Shown here: positions 16,706 to 25,603 of the stretch, in pieces
Numbering within the stretch: the stretch's first letter is position 1
How the letters are laid out: each line of letters begins with the position of its first letter
From: Kiloniellaceae bacterium
GTDB taxonomy: Bacteria; Pseudomonadota; Alphaproteobacteria; Kiloniellales; J153
NCBI GenBank assembly: GCA_021776175.1
Contig: JAJFGJ010000035.1
Location: 1-64,000, forward strand
Direction: 5' to 3'
Length of the DNA: 64,000 nt
The notes under the pieces: model-generated
What the model saw: the letters and a program-made list of their open reading frames with translations, nothing else
The model's database searches: none
What the model was told of the DNA's origin: nothing
Made by a program: the position numbers and the translations under genes

Positions 16706-16800
16706 CTGTCAACTCCCTGTTGGTTCTGTCGAAAATGGTTAAGTGGTTTCTTGGCGGTCCTTTTTTGTCTTCTTTGCGCTCTTAGTCCCCTTGCCGCCCG

Positions 16801-17901
16801 CTAGGCGGGCATGTCCAGGGCGCGGCAGTCCTCAGCCTGCCAGCCGACCTTGACGTCGTCGCCGGGGGACAAGTGGACATGCCCCGCCGCGTTGGGGATC
16901 TTGACGATAAAGTCGTCGTTGCCGCAGACCGACATGCGCGTACGCACATGATCGCCCAAATAGATCAATTCCTTCACATGGGCATCGAACAGGTTCGGGC
17001 ATTGGCCCTCGGGCGGGTTCACCGTGACCCGTTCGGGGCGCAGCGACATGGTGGTTGGGCTGCCAACGCCGCCGATGTTGACCGCGAGCGCGGTAATCGC
17101 GCCGCTTTCGGTTTCGGCCGTGCAGGTCGATCCGTTGACCGCGCTGACCTTGCCGGTAAGTGTGTTGTTCTCGCCGATGAATTGCGCGACGAAGGCATTC
17201 TCGGGCGCCTCGTAAAGCGCGTCCGGCGGCGCCAGTTGCTGGATCACCCCGTCGTTGAAAACCGCGATCCGGTTCGACATGGTCAGCGCCTCGCTCTGGT
17301 CGTGGGTGACATAGACCACGGTGACGCCGAGATTTTCGTGGATGTGCTTGATTTCGTACTGCATCTGCTCGCGCAGTTGCTTGTCGAGCGCGCCCAGGGG
17401 TTCGTCCATGAGCACCAGCTTGGGGTCGAAGACCAGGGCGCGGGCGACCGCGACGCGCTGCTGCTGGCCACCCGATAGCTGCGCCGGCCGTCGGCCGCCA
17501 AAGGCGCCAAGCTCGACCATGTCCAGGGCGCGCTTTACCCGGCTTTCCTGCTCATTCTTGTCCATGTTGCGGACCTGCAGCGGGAATCTCAGGTTTTCCG
17601 CCACGGTCATGTGCGGGAACAGCGCGTAATTCTGGAACACCATGCCGATGTCGCGCTTGTGCGGCGCCACGTTGTTGATCGGCACCTGGTCGAGATAAAT
17701 CTCGCCATGGGTCGCGGGCTCGAAACCGGCGAGCATCATCAGGCAGGTCGTCTTTCCCGAGCCCGAGGGGCCGAGCATGGTCAGGAACTCACCGCGCTCT
17801 ATATCGAGATTGAGGTCCTTAACGACGAGGATTTCGCCATCGTAGCTCTTTTGCACACTAGCAAAGCGCACGTATGGATCGGTAACTGCCTGACCGGTCA
17901 T
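16801..17901 (-). CDS. ABC transporter ATP-binding protein, PotA-like
   Basis: A 366-residue ATPase for the importer. Walker A is GPSGSGKTT (near residue 44), the Q-loop region is VFQNYALFPHMT, the signature is LSGGQQQRVAVARAL and Walker B is LVLMDEP. The C-terminal 120 residues form a TOBE-type regulatory domain. First gene of the operon. Its stop codon sits inside a GC hairpin (CCCGCCTAGCGGG type), and a 95-nt gap separates it from the binding-protein gene. This may protect or separately express the binding-protein part of the transcript. Confidence 0.92.
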   Translation of the reverse strand: MTGQAVTDPYVRFASVQKSYDGEILVVKDLNLDIERGEFLTMLGPSGSGKTTCLMMLAGFEPATHGEIYLDQVPINNVAPHKRDIGMVFQNYALFPHMTVAENLRFPLQVRNMDKNEQESRVKRALDMVELGAFGGRRPAQLSGGQQQRVAVARALVFDPKLVLMDEPLGALDKQLREQMQYEIKHIHENLGVTVVYVTHDQSEALTMSNRIAVFNDGVIQQLAPPDALYEAPENAFVAQFIGENNTLTGKVSAVNGSTCTAETESGAITALAVNIGGVGSPTTMSLRPERVTVNPPEGQCPNLFDAHVKELIYLGDHVRTRMSVCGNDDFIVKIPNAAGHVHLSPGDDVKVGWQAEDCRALDMPA

Positions 17902-18129
17902 GCGGTTTGGTATCCCTGTAAACCTTCCCTGTAGAACGCGCGTGCCGCCCGCTCTGTACTATTCTGGCCGAGGTATGGTCCCCGGTCCAATTTGCCGGCC
18001 CATGCTAAAGCGCTATTCCGGCTATGGGAAGGGTTTCCATGGAAATTATGCCGGATTACCTCCGGGCGGCCATGGAATTCATGTCGATCGCGCCTATTTC
18101 TCGCCGTTCTTCTCGTCTATGCTTTGGTT

Positions 18130-18975
18130 ATGAGCACCTCTTTCAAGGCCGCCTGCGTCCAGAACCGCGCGACCCCCGACGTCGCCCACAACCTCGAGGT
18201 AAGCTTGCGCCTGGTGCGCCAAGCAGCCGCGGCCGGGGCCGAACTTATCTGCCTGCCGGAGTATTTCTCCGGCCTTGAGACCCGCGACGGCCTGTTCCAT
18301 CCGGCCGCCTTTCACGAGGATTCGCACCCCGTCCTGCCGGCCTTCGCGGCGGCGGCGCGCGAGCTCGGGGTCTGGGTCCACCTGGGGTCGCTGGGCGTGA
18401 TCGGCCCCGGGGGGCGGATCTTGAACCGGGGCTATGTCTTGACGCCCCAGGGTGAGATCGCGGCCCGCTACGACAAGATCCACCTCTTCGACGTCAAGCT
18501 GGGCGCGGGCAAGGAATACCGCGAATCGGCCACCATCGCGCCCGGCGGCGCGGCGGTTGTCGTGTCCCTGCCCTGGACTACCATGGGCCTGAGCATTTGT
18601 TACGACCTGCGCTTCGCGGCGCTGTACCGGGATCTGGCCCAGGCCGGCGCGCGGATTCTGGCGGTTCCCGCCGCTTTCACCCGCATGACCGGGCAGGCGC
18701 ATTGGCACATCCTGAACCGGGCCCGGGCGATCGAGACCGGCAGTTTTGTGATTTCGCCGTGCCAGTATGGGATCCTGGCCGGCGGCGGCGAATGCTACGG
18801 CCATTCGCTGATCGTCGACCCCTGGGGCGAGGTGCTGGCCGACGGCGGCGAGGGGGAGGGCTTCACGATCGCGGAGATTGATCCGGCCAAGGCCGAGGCG
18901 GCGCGCGAACGCATCCCGACCTTGCGGCACGACCGGCCCTTCGCGACCGCGAACCAAAGAACCGCCGCGCAATAG
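18130..18975 (+). CDS. Carbon-nitrogen hydrolase (Nit1/Nit2-like amidase)
   Basis: A 281-residue nitrilase-superfamily amidase. The Glu-Lys-Cys triad is visible: Glu in LPEYFSGLE, Lys in YDKIHLFDVKL, Cys in SICYDLRF. The pattern is close to deaminated-glutathione amidases and omega-amidases. I chose the ATG at 18130 because the family starts with a short strand ending AACVQ; an in-frame upstream extension to 17992 lacks similarity. It is divergent from the polyamine-type ABC operon and followed by the glutamine synthetase gene, suggesting a nitrogen-scavenging context. Confidence 0.88.
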   Translation: MSTSFKAACVQNRATPDVAHNLEVSLRLVRQAAAAGAELICLPEYFSGLETRDGLFHPAAFHEDSHPVLPAFAAAARELGVWVHLGSLGVIGPGGRILNRGYVLTPQGEIAARYDKIHLFDVKLGAGKEYRESATIAPGGAAVVVSLPWTTMGLSICYDLRFAALYRDLAQAGARILAVPAAFTRMTGQAHWHILNRARAIETGSFVISPCQYGILAGGGECYGHSLIVDPWGEVLADGGEGEGFTIAEIDPAKAEAARERIPTLRHDRPFATANQRTAAQ

Positions 18976-19130
18976 GCCGGTCCCGGCAGCGCGCGAAGCG
19001 GCTGAGCGGAGAAAAAGATAAAGACTTGAGGTGTTTTCGCTTCGTGGCCAAAATCTCTGTTCACATGAGGAATGGTTTTTTCTTCAAATGACAAGCAGGG
19101 AAACAATTTTCGATAGGGGGAACGATCGGG

Positions 19131-20435
19131 ATGGCGCTGGATCTGGCCAAGGCCGCCAAGGAAAAAGGCATCAAGTACTTCCTTATCAGCTTCGTCGATA
19201 TGTTCGGCGTGACCCGGGCCAAGCTGGTGCCGGCGCGCGCGATCGCTCAGATGCAGAATGACGGAGCGGGCTTCGCCGGCTTCGCGGCCTGGCTGGACAT
19301 GACCCCGGCGCACCCGGACATGTTCGGGATTCCCGATCCCAATAGCCTGATTGTCTTGCCCTGGAAGCGCGAGGTGGCGTGGCTCGCCTCCGATCTGTGG
19401 ATGGACGGTAAGCCGGTCGAGTCCTCGCCGCGGATCATGCTCAAGCGCCAGATCGAGGCCGCGGCCAAGAGGGGCTATCGCATGAAGACCGGCGTCGAGT
19501 GCGAATATTTCCTGATCAATCAGGACGGCACGGCCCTTTCCGATGCGCGCGATACCCAGACCAAACCCTGTTACGATCAATCCGCCCTCATGCGCCGCTA
19601 CGACATCATCGCCGCGATTTGCGATTCCATGATCGAGCTCGGCTGGAACCCGTATCAGAACGACCACGAGGACGCCAACGGCCAGTTCGAAATGAACTGG
19701 GATTACAATGACGCGCTGCTCACGGCCGACCGCCATGTCTTCTTCAAGTACATGACCAAGACCATAGCCGAAAACCATGGCATGCGCGCGACCTTCATGC
19801 CCAAGCCCTTCGCCGATCTGACCGGCAATGGCTGTCATTGCCATGTTTCCATTTGGGACAAGGCGGGCAAGAAAAACCTGTTCCACGGCCGAGACGATAT
19901 GGGCTTGTCGGCGCTGGCCTATGGTTTTCTGGGCGGGGTCATGCACTCGGCGGAGGCCTTGACCGCGTTCTTCAATCCGACCGTGAACAGTTACAAGCGG
20001 ATCAACGCGCCGCGCACCGTCTCCGGCGCGACCTGGGCGCCCAACACCATTACTTATGGCGGCAACAACCGCACCCACATGGTCCGCATCCCCGATCCCG
20101 GGCGTATAGAGTTCCGGCTCATGGACGGCGCGGCGAACCCATACCTGATGCCGGCGGGCTTGCTGGCGGCGGGCCTCGACGGCATCGCCAATAAGCGCGA
20201 CCCCGGCAAGCGCCTGGATATCGATATGTACGCCGAGGGGCACAAGGCGCGCGGGGCCAAGAAACTACCGCTCAATCTGCTCGATGCCCTGCGCCACATG
20301 GAAAAGAACAAAGTCCTGCGCGAAACCATGGGTAAGGATTCCATCGACAGCTACGTCAAGCTTCGCATGCAGGAATGGCACAGCTTCAAGCGGCACCTGA
20401 GCCAATGGGAACGCGACCACACCTTGGATTGTTGA
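19131..20435 (+). CDS. GlnT/GmaS-type glutamine synthetase family protein
   Basis: A 434-residue glutamine synthetase-fold ligase that joins glutamate to ammonia or an amine with ATP. The N-terminal beta-Grasp part reads KYFLISFVDMFGVTRAK; the catalytic barrel includes GVECEYFLI, NGQFEMNWDY and GNGCHCHVSIW motifs and a RIPDPGRIEFRLMDGAANPY stretch. The size fits GlnT (about 435 aa) and also gamma-glutamylmethylamide synthetase. A GlnA of about 470 residues with an adenylylation site is not matched. The start follows GGGGGAACGATCGGG. With the polyamine importer and amidase next door, amine or polyamine glutamylation is possible; sequence alone does not decide. Confidence 0.85.
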   Translation: MALDLAKAAKEKGIKYFLISFVDMFGVTRAKLVPARAIAQMQNDGAGFAGFAAWLDMTPAHPDMFGIPDPNSLIVLPWKREVAWLASDLWMDGKPVESSPRIMLKRQIEAAAKRGYRMKTGVECEYFLINQDGTALSDARDTQTKPCYDQSALMRRYDIIAAICDSMIELGWNPYQNDHEDANGQFEMNWDYNDALLTADRHVFFKYMTKTIAENHGMRATFMPKPFADLTGNGCHCHVSIWDKAGKKNLFHGRDDMGLSALAYGFLGGVMHSAEALTAFFNPTVNSYKRINAPRTVSGATWAPNTITYGGNNRTHMVRIPDPGRIEFRLMDGAANPYLMPAGLLAAGLDGIANKRDPGKRLDIDMYAEGHKARGAKKLPLNLLDALRHMEKNKVLRETMGKDSIDSYVKLRMQEWHSFKRHLSQWERDHTLDC

Positions 20436-20498
20436 GGCGCGGCCCGAGGCCATGAACGTCCGTTGGTTCCTTTGGCGCGCTTGTGGCATTCCTGTCTC

Positions 20499-21035
20499 AT
20501 GACGCGGGACAGTGAAAATCCGTTCTGGGCCTTCTCGCTCACGCTTTATGTGCGCCAAGGCGTGACCGCGGCTTGCCTCGATTTGCAGGACCGGCGGGAT
20601 CTGGACGTGAACCTGCTGCTGTTCTGTTGTTGGGCCGGGAGCCAAGGCCGGGCTCTGAGCGGACCCGAGATCGGGGACTTGATCGCGGCGGCGCGCGATT
20701 GGCGCGACCAGGTGGTGCGGCCCCTGCGCGGCGCGCGGCGCTGGCTGAAAGGCCGGACGCTCGGGCTGGGGAACGCCGTTCCCGAGTTGCGCGAAGATAT
20801 CAAGGCCAGGGAACTGGCGGCCGAGGCGATCCAGCAGGACATCCTGCACAAGACTTTGCCGGTCTCGGCAGGGGTGTCTTCGCCCGGCGCCATGGCCGCC
20901 AACCTGCGGGCCTATCTTGCCGCTGAGGGGTGCCGCCCCGGCCCCGAGGATATAGGCGCCCTGGCCACGCTGCTGCTCGGCGCCGCCCGGGGGCTCGACT
21001 CCTCGTCGGCACGGCGTCTCTTGGCTGGCGATTAG
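20499..21035 (+). CDS. TIGR02444/DUF2390 family protein
   Basis: A 178-residue cytoplasmic protein of unknown function, matching the DUF2390/TIGR02444 pattern: an N-terminal WAFSLTLYVRQGV stretch, then LNLLLFCCWAG-like residues (here VNLLLFCCWAG) and a basic middle RRWLKGR. I chose the ATG at 20499 because the conserved pattern begins directly after it; a reading from 20463 adds 12 residues. It follows the glutamine synthetase by 63 nt and ends 4 nt inside the convergent ubiX gene. Confidence 0.75.
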   Translation: MTRDSENPFWAFSLTLYVRQGVTAACLDLQDRRDLDVNLLLFCCWAGSQGRALSGPEIGDLIAAARDWRDQVVRPLRGARRWLKGRTLGLGNAVPELREDIKARELAAEAIQQDILHKTLPVSAGVSSPGAMAANLRAYLAAEGCRPGPEDIGALATLLLGAARGLDSSSARRLLAGD

Positions 21036-21652
21036 TCCGAGCCGGAGTCCGGAACACCGCGCAGGCGCCGCGGGCCCGCGCCCGCTTCCTCGCCCCAGCG
21101 CCTTACCTTGCCGCTGTTCAGGGCGAAAAGGTCGAGTACGCGGCCTACCGTCTGATCGACGATGTCGTCGATGCTTCGCGGCCGGGCATAGAAACCGGGA
21201 ACCGGCGGCGCGACGATCGCGCCCATGTCGGAGAGGCTCAGCATGGTGCGCAGATGACCGCTGTGCAGGGGCGTTTCGCGCACCATGAGCACCAGGCGGC
21301 GGCGCTCCTTCAGGGTCACGTCGGCGGCCCGGGTCAGGAGGTTCGAGGTCGTGCCGGCCGCGATTTCCGACATGGATCGAATCGAGCAGGGCGCGACGAT
21401 CATGCCCATGGTCCGGAAGGACCCGCTGGCGATGGCGGCCCCGACGTCGGCGACCGGATAGGCGGTATCGGCCAGGGCGCGAAGCTGCGCCGCCTTCAAG
21501 TCGGTCTCATAGGCCAGGGTCATTTCGGCGGCCTTGGTCATGACCAGATGGGTCTCCACGGCCAAGGGCTTCAGGGCCTCGAGCAGGCGAATACCGTAGA
21601 TAATGCCGCTGGCGCCGCTGATGCCGAGGATGAGACGTGGGGTCTCGTTCAT
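21032..21652 (-). CDS. ubiX: Flavin prenyltransferase UbiX
   Basis: A 206-residue flavoprotein that makes prenylated FMN, the cofactor of UbiD-type decarboxylases used in ubiquinone synthesis. The N-terminal ILGISGASGIIYGIRLLEAL, the VAPCSIRSMSEIAAG motif and the PPVPGFYARP region near residue 160 are characteristic. The length is normal. The C-terminal codons overlap the convergent DUF2390 gene by 4 nt. No ubiD is in view. Confidence 0.93.
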   Translation of the reverse strand: MNETPRLILGISGASGIIYGIRLLEALKPLAVETHLVMTKAAEMTLAYETDLKAAQLRALADTAYPVADVGAAIASGSFRTMGMIVAPCSIRSMSEIAAGTTSNLLTRAADVTLKERRRLVLMVRETPLHSGHLRTMLSLSDMGAIVAPPVPGFYARPRSIDDIVDQTVGRVLDLFALNSGKVRRWGEEAGAGPRRLRGVPDSGSD

Positions 21653-21751
21653 ATCACGCTGATTTCCCTGCGTTAATTATTAGCGCTTTGCGAGAATCGC
21701 GAATCGGATGTAACATAATCGTTACCGTACCGGAGAAAAAGGAGGATGCGG

Positions 21752-21913
21752 ATGACGGCAGATGAGCGTCTGGACTCCTTACGTTTCAAGCATGCCAGCT
21801 TGGAGCGGGAGATCGAAGCCGAAGTTCACCGTCCCTTGCCCGATGAACTTCACCTCGCGGAACTAAAGCGCGAAAAACTAAGAATCAAGGACGAGATGGC
21901 CGTACAGGAGTGA
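21752..21913 (+). CDS. YdcH/DUF465 family small protein
   Basis: A 53-residue acidic/basic helical protein too short for most gene callers. It shows the family pattern of a helix of the LRxKHAxLExEI type followed by LxxLKREKLRIKDEM near the C-terminus. The ATG at 21752 has AGGAGG six bases upstream; the in-frame ATG at 21746 directly abuts that site and is too close. The function of the family is unknown. Downstream the T-rich palindromic region AGCGGCTTTTTTTATGGCCG may be part of a transcript end. Confidence 0.85.
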   Translation: MTADERLDSLRFKHASLEREIEAEVHRPLPDELHLAELKREKLRIKDEMAVQE

Positions 21914-22043
21914 AAACTCCGGAGTGAGCGGCTTTTTTTATGGCCGCTTGGTAGCGCTATTAGGCCAAGTATTGGCCCTAATCTTGATAGCCGCCCCTAG
22001 GGCGGCTGCGGAATAGTGTAATCTCGGTCATCTGCGCTCCAAT

Positions 22044-22089
22044 CCAAGCTCATACCATAACCGCCGTAGCGGTTATGGTATGAGCTTGG
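22044..22089. repeat. Perfect 21-bp inverted repeat with 4-nt loop
   Basis: The arms 22044-22064 and 22069-22089 are exact reverse complements (left arm CCAAGCTCATACCATAACCG plus C), with loop CGTA. No T-tract follows on either strand, so it does not look like a standard intrinsic terminator. It lies in the 276-nt gap between the DUF465 gene and the lipoprotein-CHAT pair, about 100 nt before the lipoprotein start. No second copy is seen in the window. Confidence 0.9.
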
Positions 22090-22189
22090 TTACAACTTAA
22101 GGTTAGTGCATCGCGCGGTTTTCGCTCGTTAATGGGGCGGGTTCGCGTAAGTTAAAATCGGCGCCGATTCATGTCCTGGGGGAATATGT

Positions 22190-22981
22190 ATGTCTCCTTT
22201 GGCTAAAGTTGCCCTGTCAACCCTGGCTGGCGCCTTTTTGCTCGCTTGCTCGTCCGAGGCCGGCGACATTTATTCCCCCGAAGAGTGGCGCGGGTTGTTC
22301 AAGGAGAACGGTTGGACCGCGCTTCCGTTCCCAGATTCCAAATACGAGCCGGGCGCGATCATCAAGGTCACGGCTGAAAACGGAATACGCTATATCGATC
22401 ACTTACGCAGCTGCGGTTATCCGGCCGAGATCCTGGCGCAAGAGGTAGGCAAGATTCCCTCGATCGCCTTCAATAGGAGCAGAGAGTTCGGTGCCGCCGC
22501 GATGATAAACATCAAGGGGATTGGCGCCGGGCCCGAGTTCACGAACGTGGCCACGACCCGTCTTGAGATCAGCGAGCACAGCGCCGATTCCCTGCGCCTT
22601 ATCGCCCTGCGCATCTGGCAGGAAACGCCGGGTAACATCGAGGGCAAAGCTCGTTTCTGCGTCGAGGAGTTGGAGAAACCGGACTACTATCTAATCACAG
22701 AGGCGTTTCGCGTTTCCAAGGGCCGCTATACGCTTTTCGATAAGAGTGGCGGAAAGCTGAAGCTGTCGCTGGCCAACTTAGGCCGGCTGCTCAAGTTCGA
22801 GCCCGACGTGCGTTACGAAGTCACCAGCGAAGGTGAGTTGCTGATTGAAGAGAAGGTGACCTTCGCGATTCGCCAAGCGATCAGCACGACCGCCGGTTTC
22901 GATGTGCTCGGCGCGGACTCTGAAGGCGCGGTCACGGCCGATGGCCTGGTCGACACGCTCTTTGAGGAGGGTGCGAAGTGA
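22190..22981 (+). CDS. Lipoprotein of unknown function, partner of CHAT protein
   Basis: A 263-residue predicted lipoprotein. The signal sequence ends in a lipobox LLAC at about residues 17-20, so the mature protein would be acylated on that Cys and held in a membrane facing the periplasm. The rest has alternating strands and helices with no domain I recognise; two more Cys (in RSCGYP and RFCVEE) could form a disulfide. GGGGGAATAT precedes the ATG. Its stop overlaps the start of the CHAT gene by 4 nt (GTGA), so the two are very likely made together and act together. Confidence 0.8.
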   Translation: MSPLAKVALSTLAGAFLLACSSEAGDIYSPEEWRGLFKENGWTALPFPDSKYEPGAIIKVTAENGIRYIDHLRSCGYPAEILAQEVGKIPSIAFNRSREFGAAAMINIKGIGAGPEFTNVATTRLEISEHSADSLRLIALRIWQETPGNIEGKARFCVEELEKPDYYLITEAFRVSKGRYTLFDKSGGKLKLSLANLGRLLKFEPDVRYEVTSEGELLIEEKVTFAIRQAISTTAGFDVLGADSEGAVTADGLVDTLFEEGAK

Positions 22982-25569
22982 CCGTGCTTGGGGCCGCTTC
23001 GGCGATCCGAACCCGGGCAACCGCGCGGCGGTGCGCGTATCCGGCCCTGCCGGCTTTTTGCCTTGCCGTTTTGGTGTCCGCGTTTGTGGCCGTCGCCGTG
23101 CCGGCCTTGGCCACGTCTTTACAACAGCACACGCGGGTCGCGGCGATACAGCGTATCGAGCTCAAGGATCCTGGGCCGAACCGCAACGTGACCATCACCG
23201 CGCGGCGCGGCGACCGCTACGTCATCCGCTTCGATCCCACCATCGTCCAGGTCACCGTCGAGGGCCGGAATTTCATTCTCACCTTCCCCAACGGGGCGCG
23301 AATTGTCATCGCCAATCTGGGCGGTGTTCTGACCGGACCGAATGCGCCGGTGTTTGAGTTCGGCGAGCGCGAGTTCGCGAGCGCCACCTTGTTCGGGGGC
23401 GCACGGGCCGCGCCAACGTTCGATACATACTCGCAGGAGGCAGCGCCTGGAGCGGCGGCAGAGGCCCCCCTTGCTGGCGGTGGCGGTTATGCCCTGCCGC
23501 CGCCGCCGCCGGCCGTCGTCATCTCCCCGCGTAAGGCGCCGACGCTGGAGCGGGAGCAGGCGGCCGAAGCCCCGGCCGCGGCGCCGAAAGTGCGGGGCCT
23601 GACGCCGGGACCTTCGGCGGCACCCCGCGCCGCGCGGACGGAAAGGCCGGCTTTAAGGCTCGAAGCGCCGGTCCAGCAGCAGCAATCGCAACCGCAGCAG
23701 CGACGGTTGCGTGAAGAGCTGGAAGAAGTTGAAGACGACTCGGACGTTGAAGACGCGACATCGGTCAGGGTCGGGCAGGTTCCACGCGATCCCAACGAGC
23801 CGGTCTACAACGTCCAGGTCGACGACCGGCTGAGTGTCGCCCCTCTGGTGCTGGCCCATGGCCGGCCGACCAAAGTGCGCTTCGGTATCGGCCCGCGCGT
23901 GTCAGATTCCGTGGTTCCCGCGATCCCGAGCGGCCCGCAGCTTGAGGAGTTGGCGGCGGGGCAGCCGCTGACCCTGAATGTTACTTTGGACTGCCTGGTG
24001 TGCCGAAAAGGCACCTACTTGCGGACCGAGATCACTTACGATCCCAACCGCCGCCGCTCCAACGAGGCCGTGTTCGAAATTCGACCGTCGCGCGGGGCGG
24101 TCGGCCAAACCGGCGGTTACGGGCTGCTGGTCTTTACCGTCGACGTCAGGGGGCTCGATTTGATCGTCATCAAGATCCCGACCTTCGTCGACACGGTGCC
24201 CGAGGCCCTGAGCGCCGTGGCGGCGGAGGTGCCGCGCGTGTCCTTCGCCCGGCCCGACATGAAAGGAGCGATCACGCCCGACCTGGTTGTCGATATAGGT
24301 TCGGGCGCCGGCAAGCTGCCCATCGGCCTCAACCCGGTGAACCCGGAGTTGCGCGCGCACATGGCCTCGGCCCTACGCGGCCGGCCCTGGCCGGGCTCTT
24401 TCGAATCCGGTGCGAGTGTGGCCGATCTTTCGGACATTGTCGCCAAGACCTACTTGGCGCTACGCGGCGTGGTCGAGCAGAACGAGGCGGCGGTCCAGAC
24501 GGTCTACGAGTCCCAGGGCGCCGCCACGGCCCTCAGTCCGGCCGCCGCCCGCCTGCGCTTCGACGAGCGTGACAAGCAGGTGGCGCTGGAGCAACTCAAA
24601 CGCCACGGCGCGTACCTCTACAAGCGCCTCTTCCTGGAGGGCGAGCGGGATCTGCGCCGGACCATGGCGGCCTTGAACAAATTTTCACGAGCCGCCGGGC
24701 GGCCGTTGCGCATTCGCATCCGGGCGACCGACGTCTACGCCCCGTGGCAGATGCTCTACAGCGCGCCGCGCGGAGCGCCGGCCGTGGCCAACGGCTTTTG
24801 GGGCTTCCGCTACGAGATGGGCACGTTGCAGAAGGTCAACGCCTCGCAAGCGCCGACCCGCACTTTTCTGCCGCGCCTGCGCTCCGATGACGTGCTACTC
24901 GGCGCTTGGCCCGGCGCGGACGAGGTGGGGCAGCGGGGCCGTTTTCTGCACCGGCACCTGGAGCGCAGGATGGGCGGGGCGGTGCTGGCCGCCCATAACC
25001 GGGCCGACTTCCTGGCCGCGATCCGGCGGAACAGCGAAACTGTGAAGCTGATCGTCTTCTACGGCCATGCTTCCAGCGGCACGGTCGTGCGGCCCCCCGG
25101 GGCGCTCATCGCCAGCGCGCTCAGCCTGCCGCCGACGCTCGCCAGCGATTGGACCGGCGAGCGCCTGATGTTCGCCGTGGACGATCATCTTGTGCCATTG
25201 CAGATCGACGAGATGATCCCCGACGATGTTTTCGATGACGAGCGCAATCCGGTATTCCTGAAACAGCATCCGATCGTGCTGTTGAACGCCTGCGAGACCG
25301 GAACCGGGGGGGTCGAGCCGATGAACAACAACGGCTTTATCGCGCGCCTGACCATTGCCGGAGCGGGCGCGGTCTTCGTTACCGAGGCGCCGGTGTGGCG
25401 CAGCTTCGCCTATCAGTTCGGCATCGACCTGCTGGACGGGATCGCCGGCGGCCGCACCATGCAGGCAGCGCTGCACACCGCGCGGATCAAGCACCTGCGG
25501 ATGCAGAACAATCCCCTCGGCTTGCTCTACTCGCTCTACGGCAACCCGGTGCTCAGGGCGGCGCGGTAG
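22978..25569 (+). CDS. Exported CHAT-domain (caspase-like) protein
   Basis: An 863-residue protein. Residues about 20-43 form a signal peptide or anchor (cleavage after PALA is plausible). Residues about 60-110 resemble the short beta domain found at the start of some exported type I secreted adhesins. Then come a Pro-rich stretch (about 165-220), an acidic stretch (about 240-262), a CxxC pair at Cys339/Cys342, and a C-terminal CHAT peptidase domain. The CHAT dyad is His697 in FYGHASSG and Cys772 in LNACETG. CHAT proteins are caspase-related proteases, usually cytoplasmic; export would be unusual. Start GTG overlaps the lipoprotein gene. Targets are unknown. Confidence 0.82.
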   Translation: MTVLGAASAIRTRATARRCAYPALPAFCLAVLVSAFVAVAVPALATSLQQHTRVAAIQRIELKDPGPNRNVTITARRGDRYVIRFDPTIVQVTVEGRNFILTFPNGARIVIANLGGVLTGPNAPVFEFGEREFASATLFGGARAAPTFDTYSQEAAPGAAAEAPLAGGGGYALPPPPPAVVISPRKAPTLEREQAAEAPAAAPKVRGLTPGPSAAPRAARTERPALRLEAPVQQQQSQPQQRRLREELEEVEDDSDVEDATSVRVGQVPRDPNEPVYNVQVDDRLSVAPLVLAHGRPTKVRFGIGPRVSDSVVPAIPSGPQLEELAAGQPLTLNVTLDCLVCRKGTYLRTEITYDPNRRRSNEAVFEIRPSRGAVGQTGGYGLLVFTVDVRGLDLIVIKIPTFVDTVPEALSAVAAEVPRVSFARPDMKGAITPDLVVDIGSGAGKLPIGLNPVNPELRAHMASALRGRPWPGSFESGASVADLSDIVAKTYLALRGVVEQNEAAVQTVYESQGAATALSPAAARLRFDERDKQVALEQLKRHGAYLYKRLFLEGERDLRRTMAALNKFSRAAGRPLRIRIRATDVYAPWQMLYSAPRGAPAVANGFWGFRYEMGTLQKVNASQAPTRTFLPRLRSDDVLLGAWPGADEVGQRGRFLHRHLERRMGGAVLAAHNRADFLAAIRRNSETVKLIVFYGHASSGTVVRPPGALIASALSLPPTLASDWTGERLMFAVDDHLVPLQIDEMIPDDVFDDERNPVFLKQHPIVLLNACETGTGGVEPMNNNGFIARLTIAGAGAVFVTEAPVWRSFAYQFGIDLLDGIAGGRTMQAALHTARIKHLRMQNNPLGLLYSLYGNPVLRAAR

Positions 25570-25603
25570 CGCCGGGAAATGGCGGCGTGTTGTGCCGTGC
25601 CGG

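Noticed and set aside
21914-21960. Intrinsic terminator after the DUF465 gene
   Set aside because: ACTCCGGAGT and AGCGGC...GCCGCT palindromes are present, but the T-run lies inside the loop, not after the stem, so the element is unclear.
23480-23720. Tandem repeat or CRISPR-like pattern in the CHAT gene
   Set aside because: The repetition is only Pro, Gln and Ala codon runs in a low-complexity linker, without fixed spacers.
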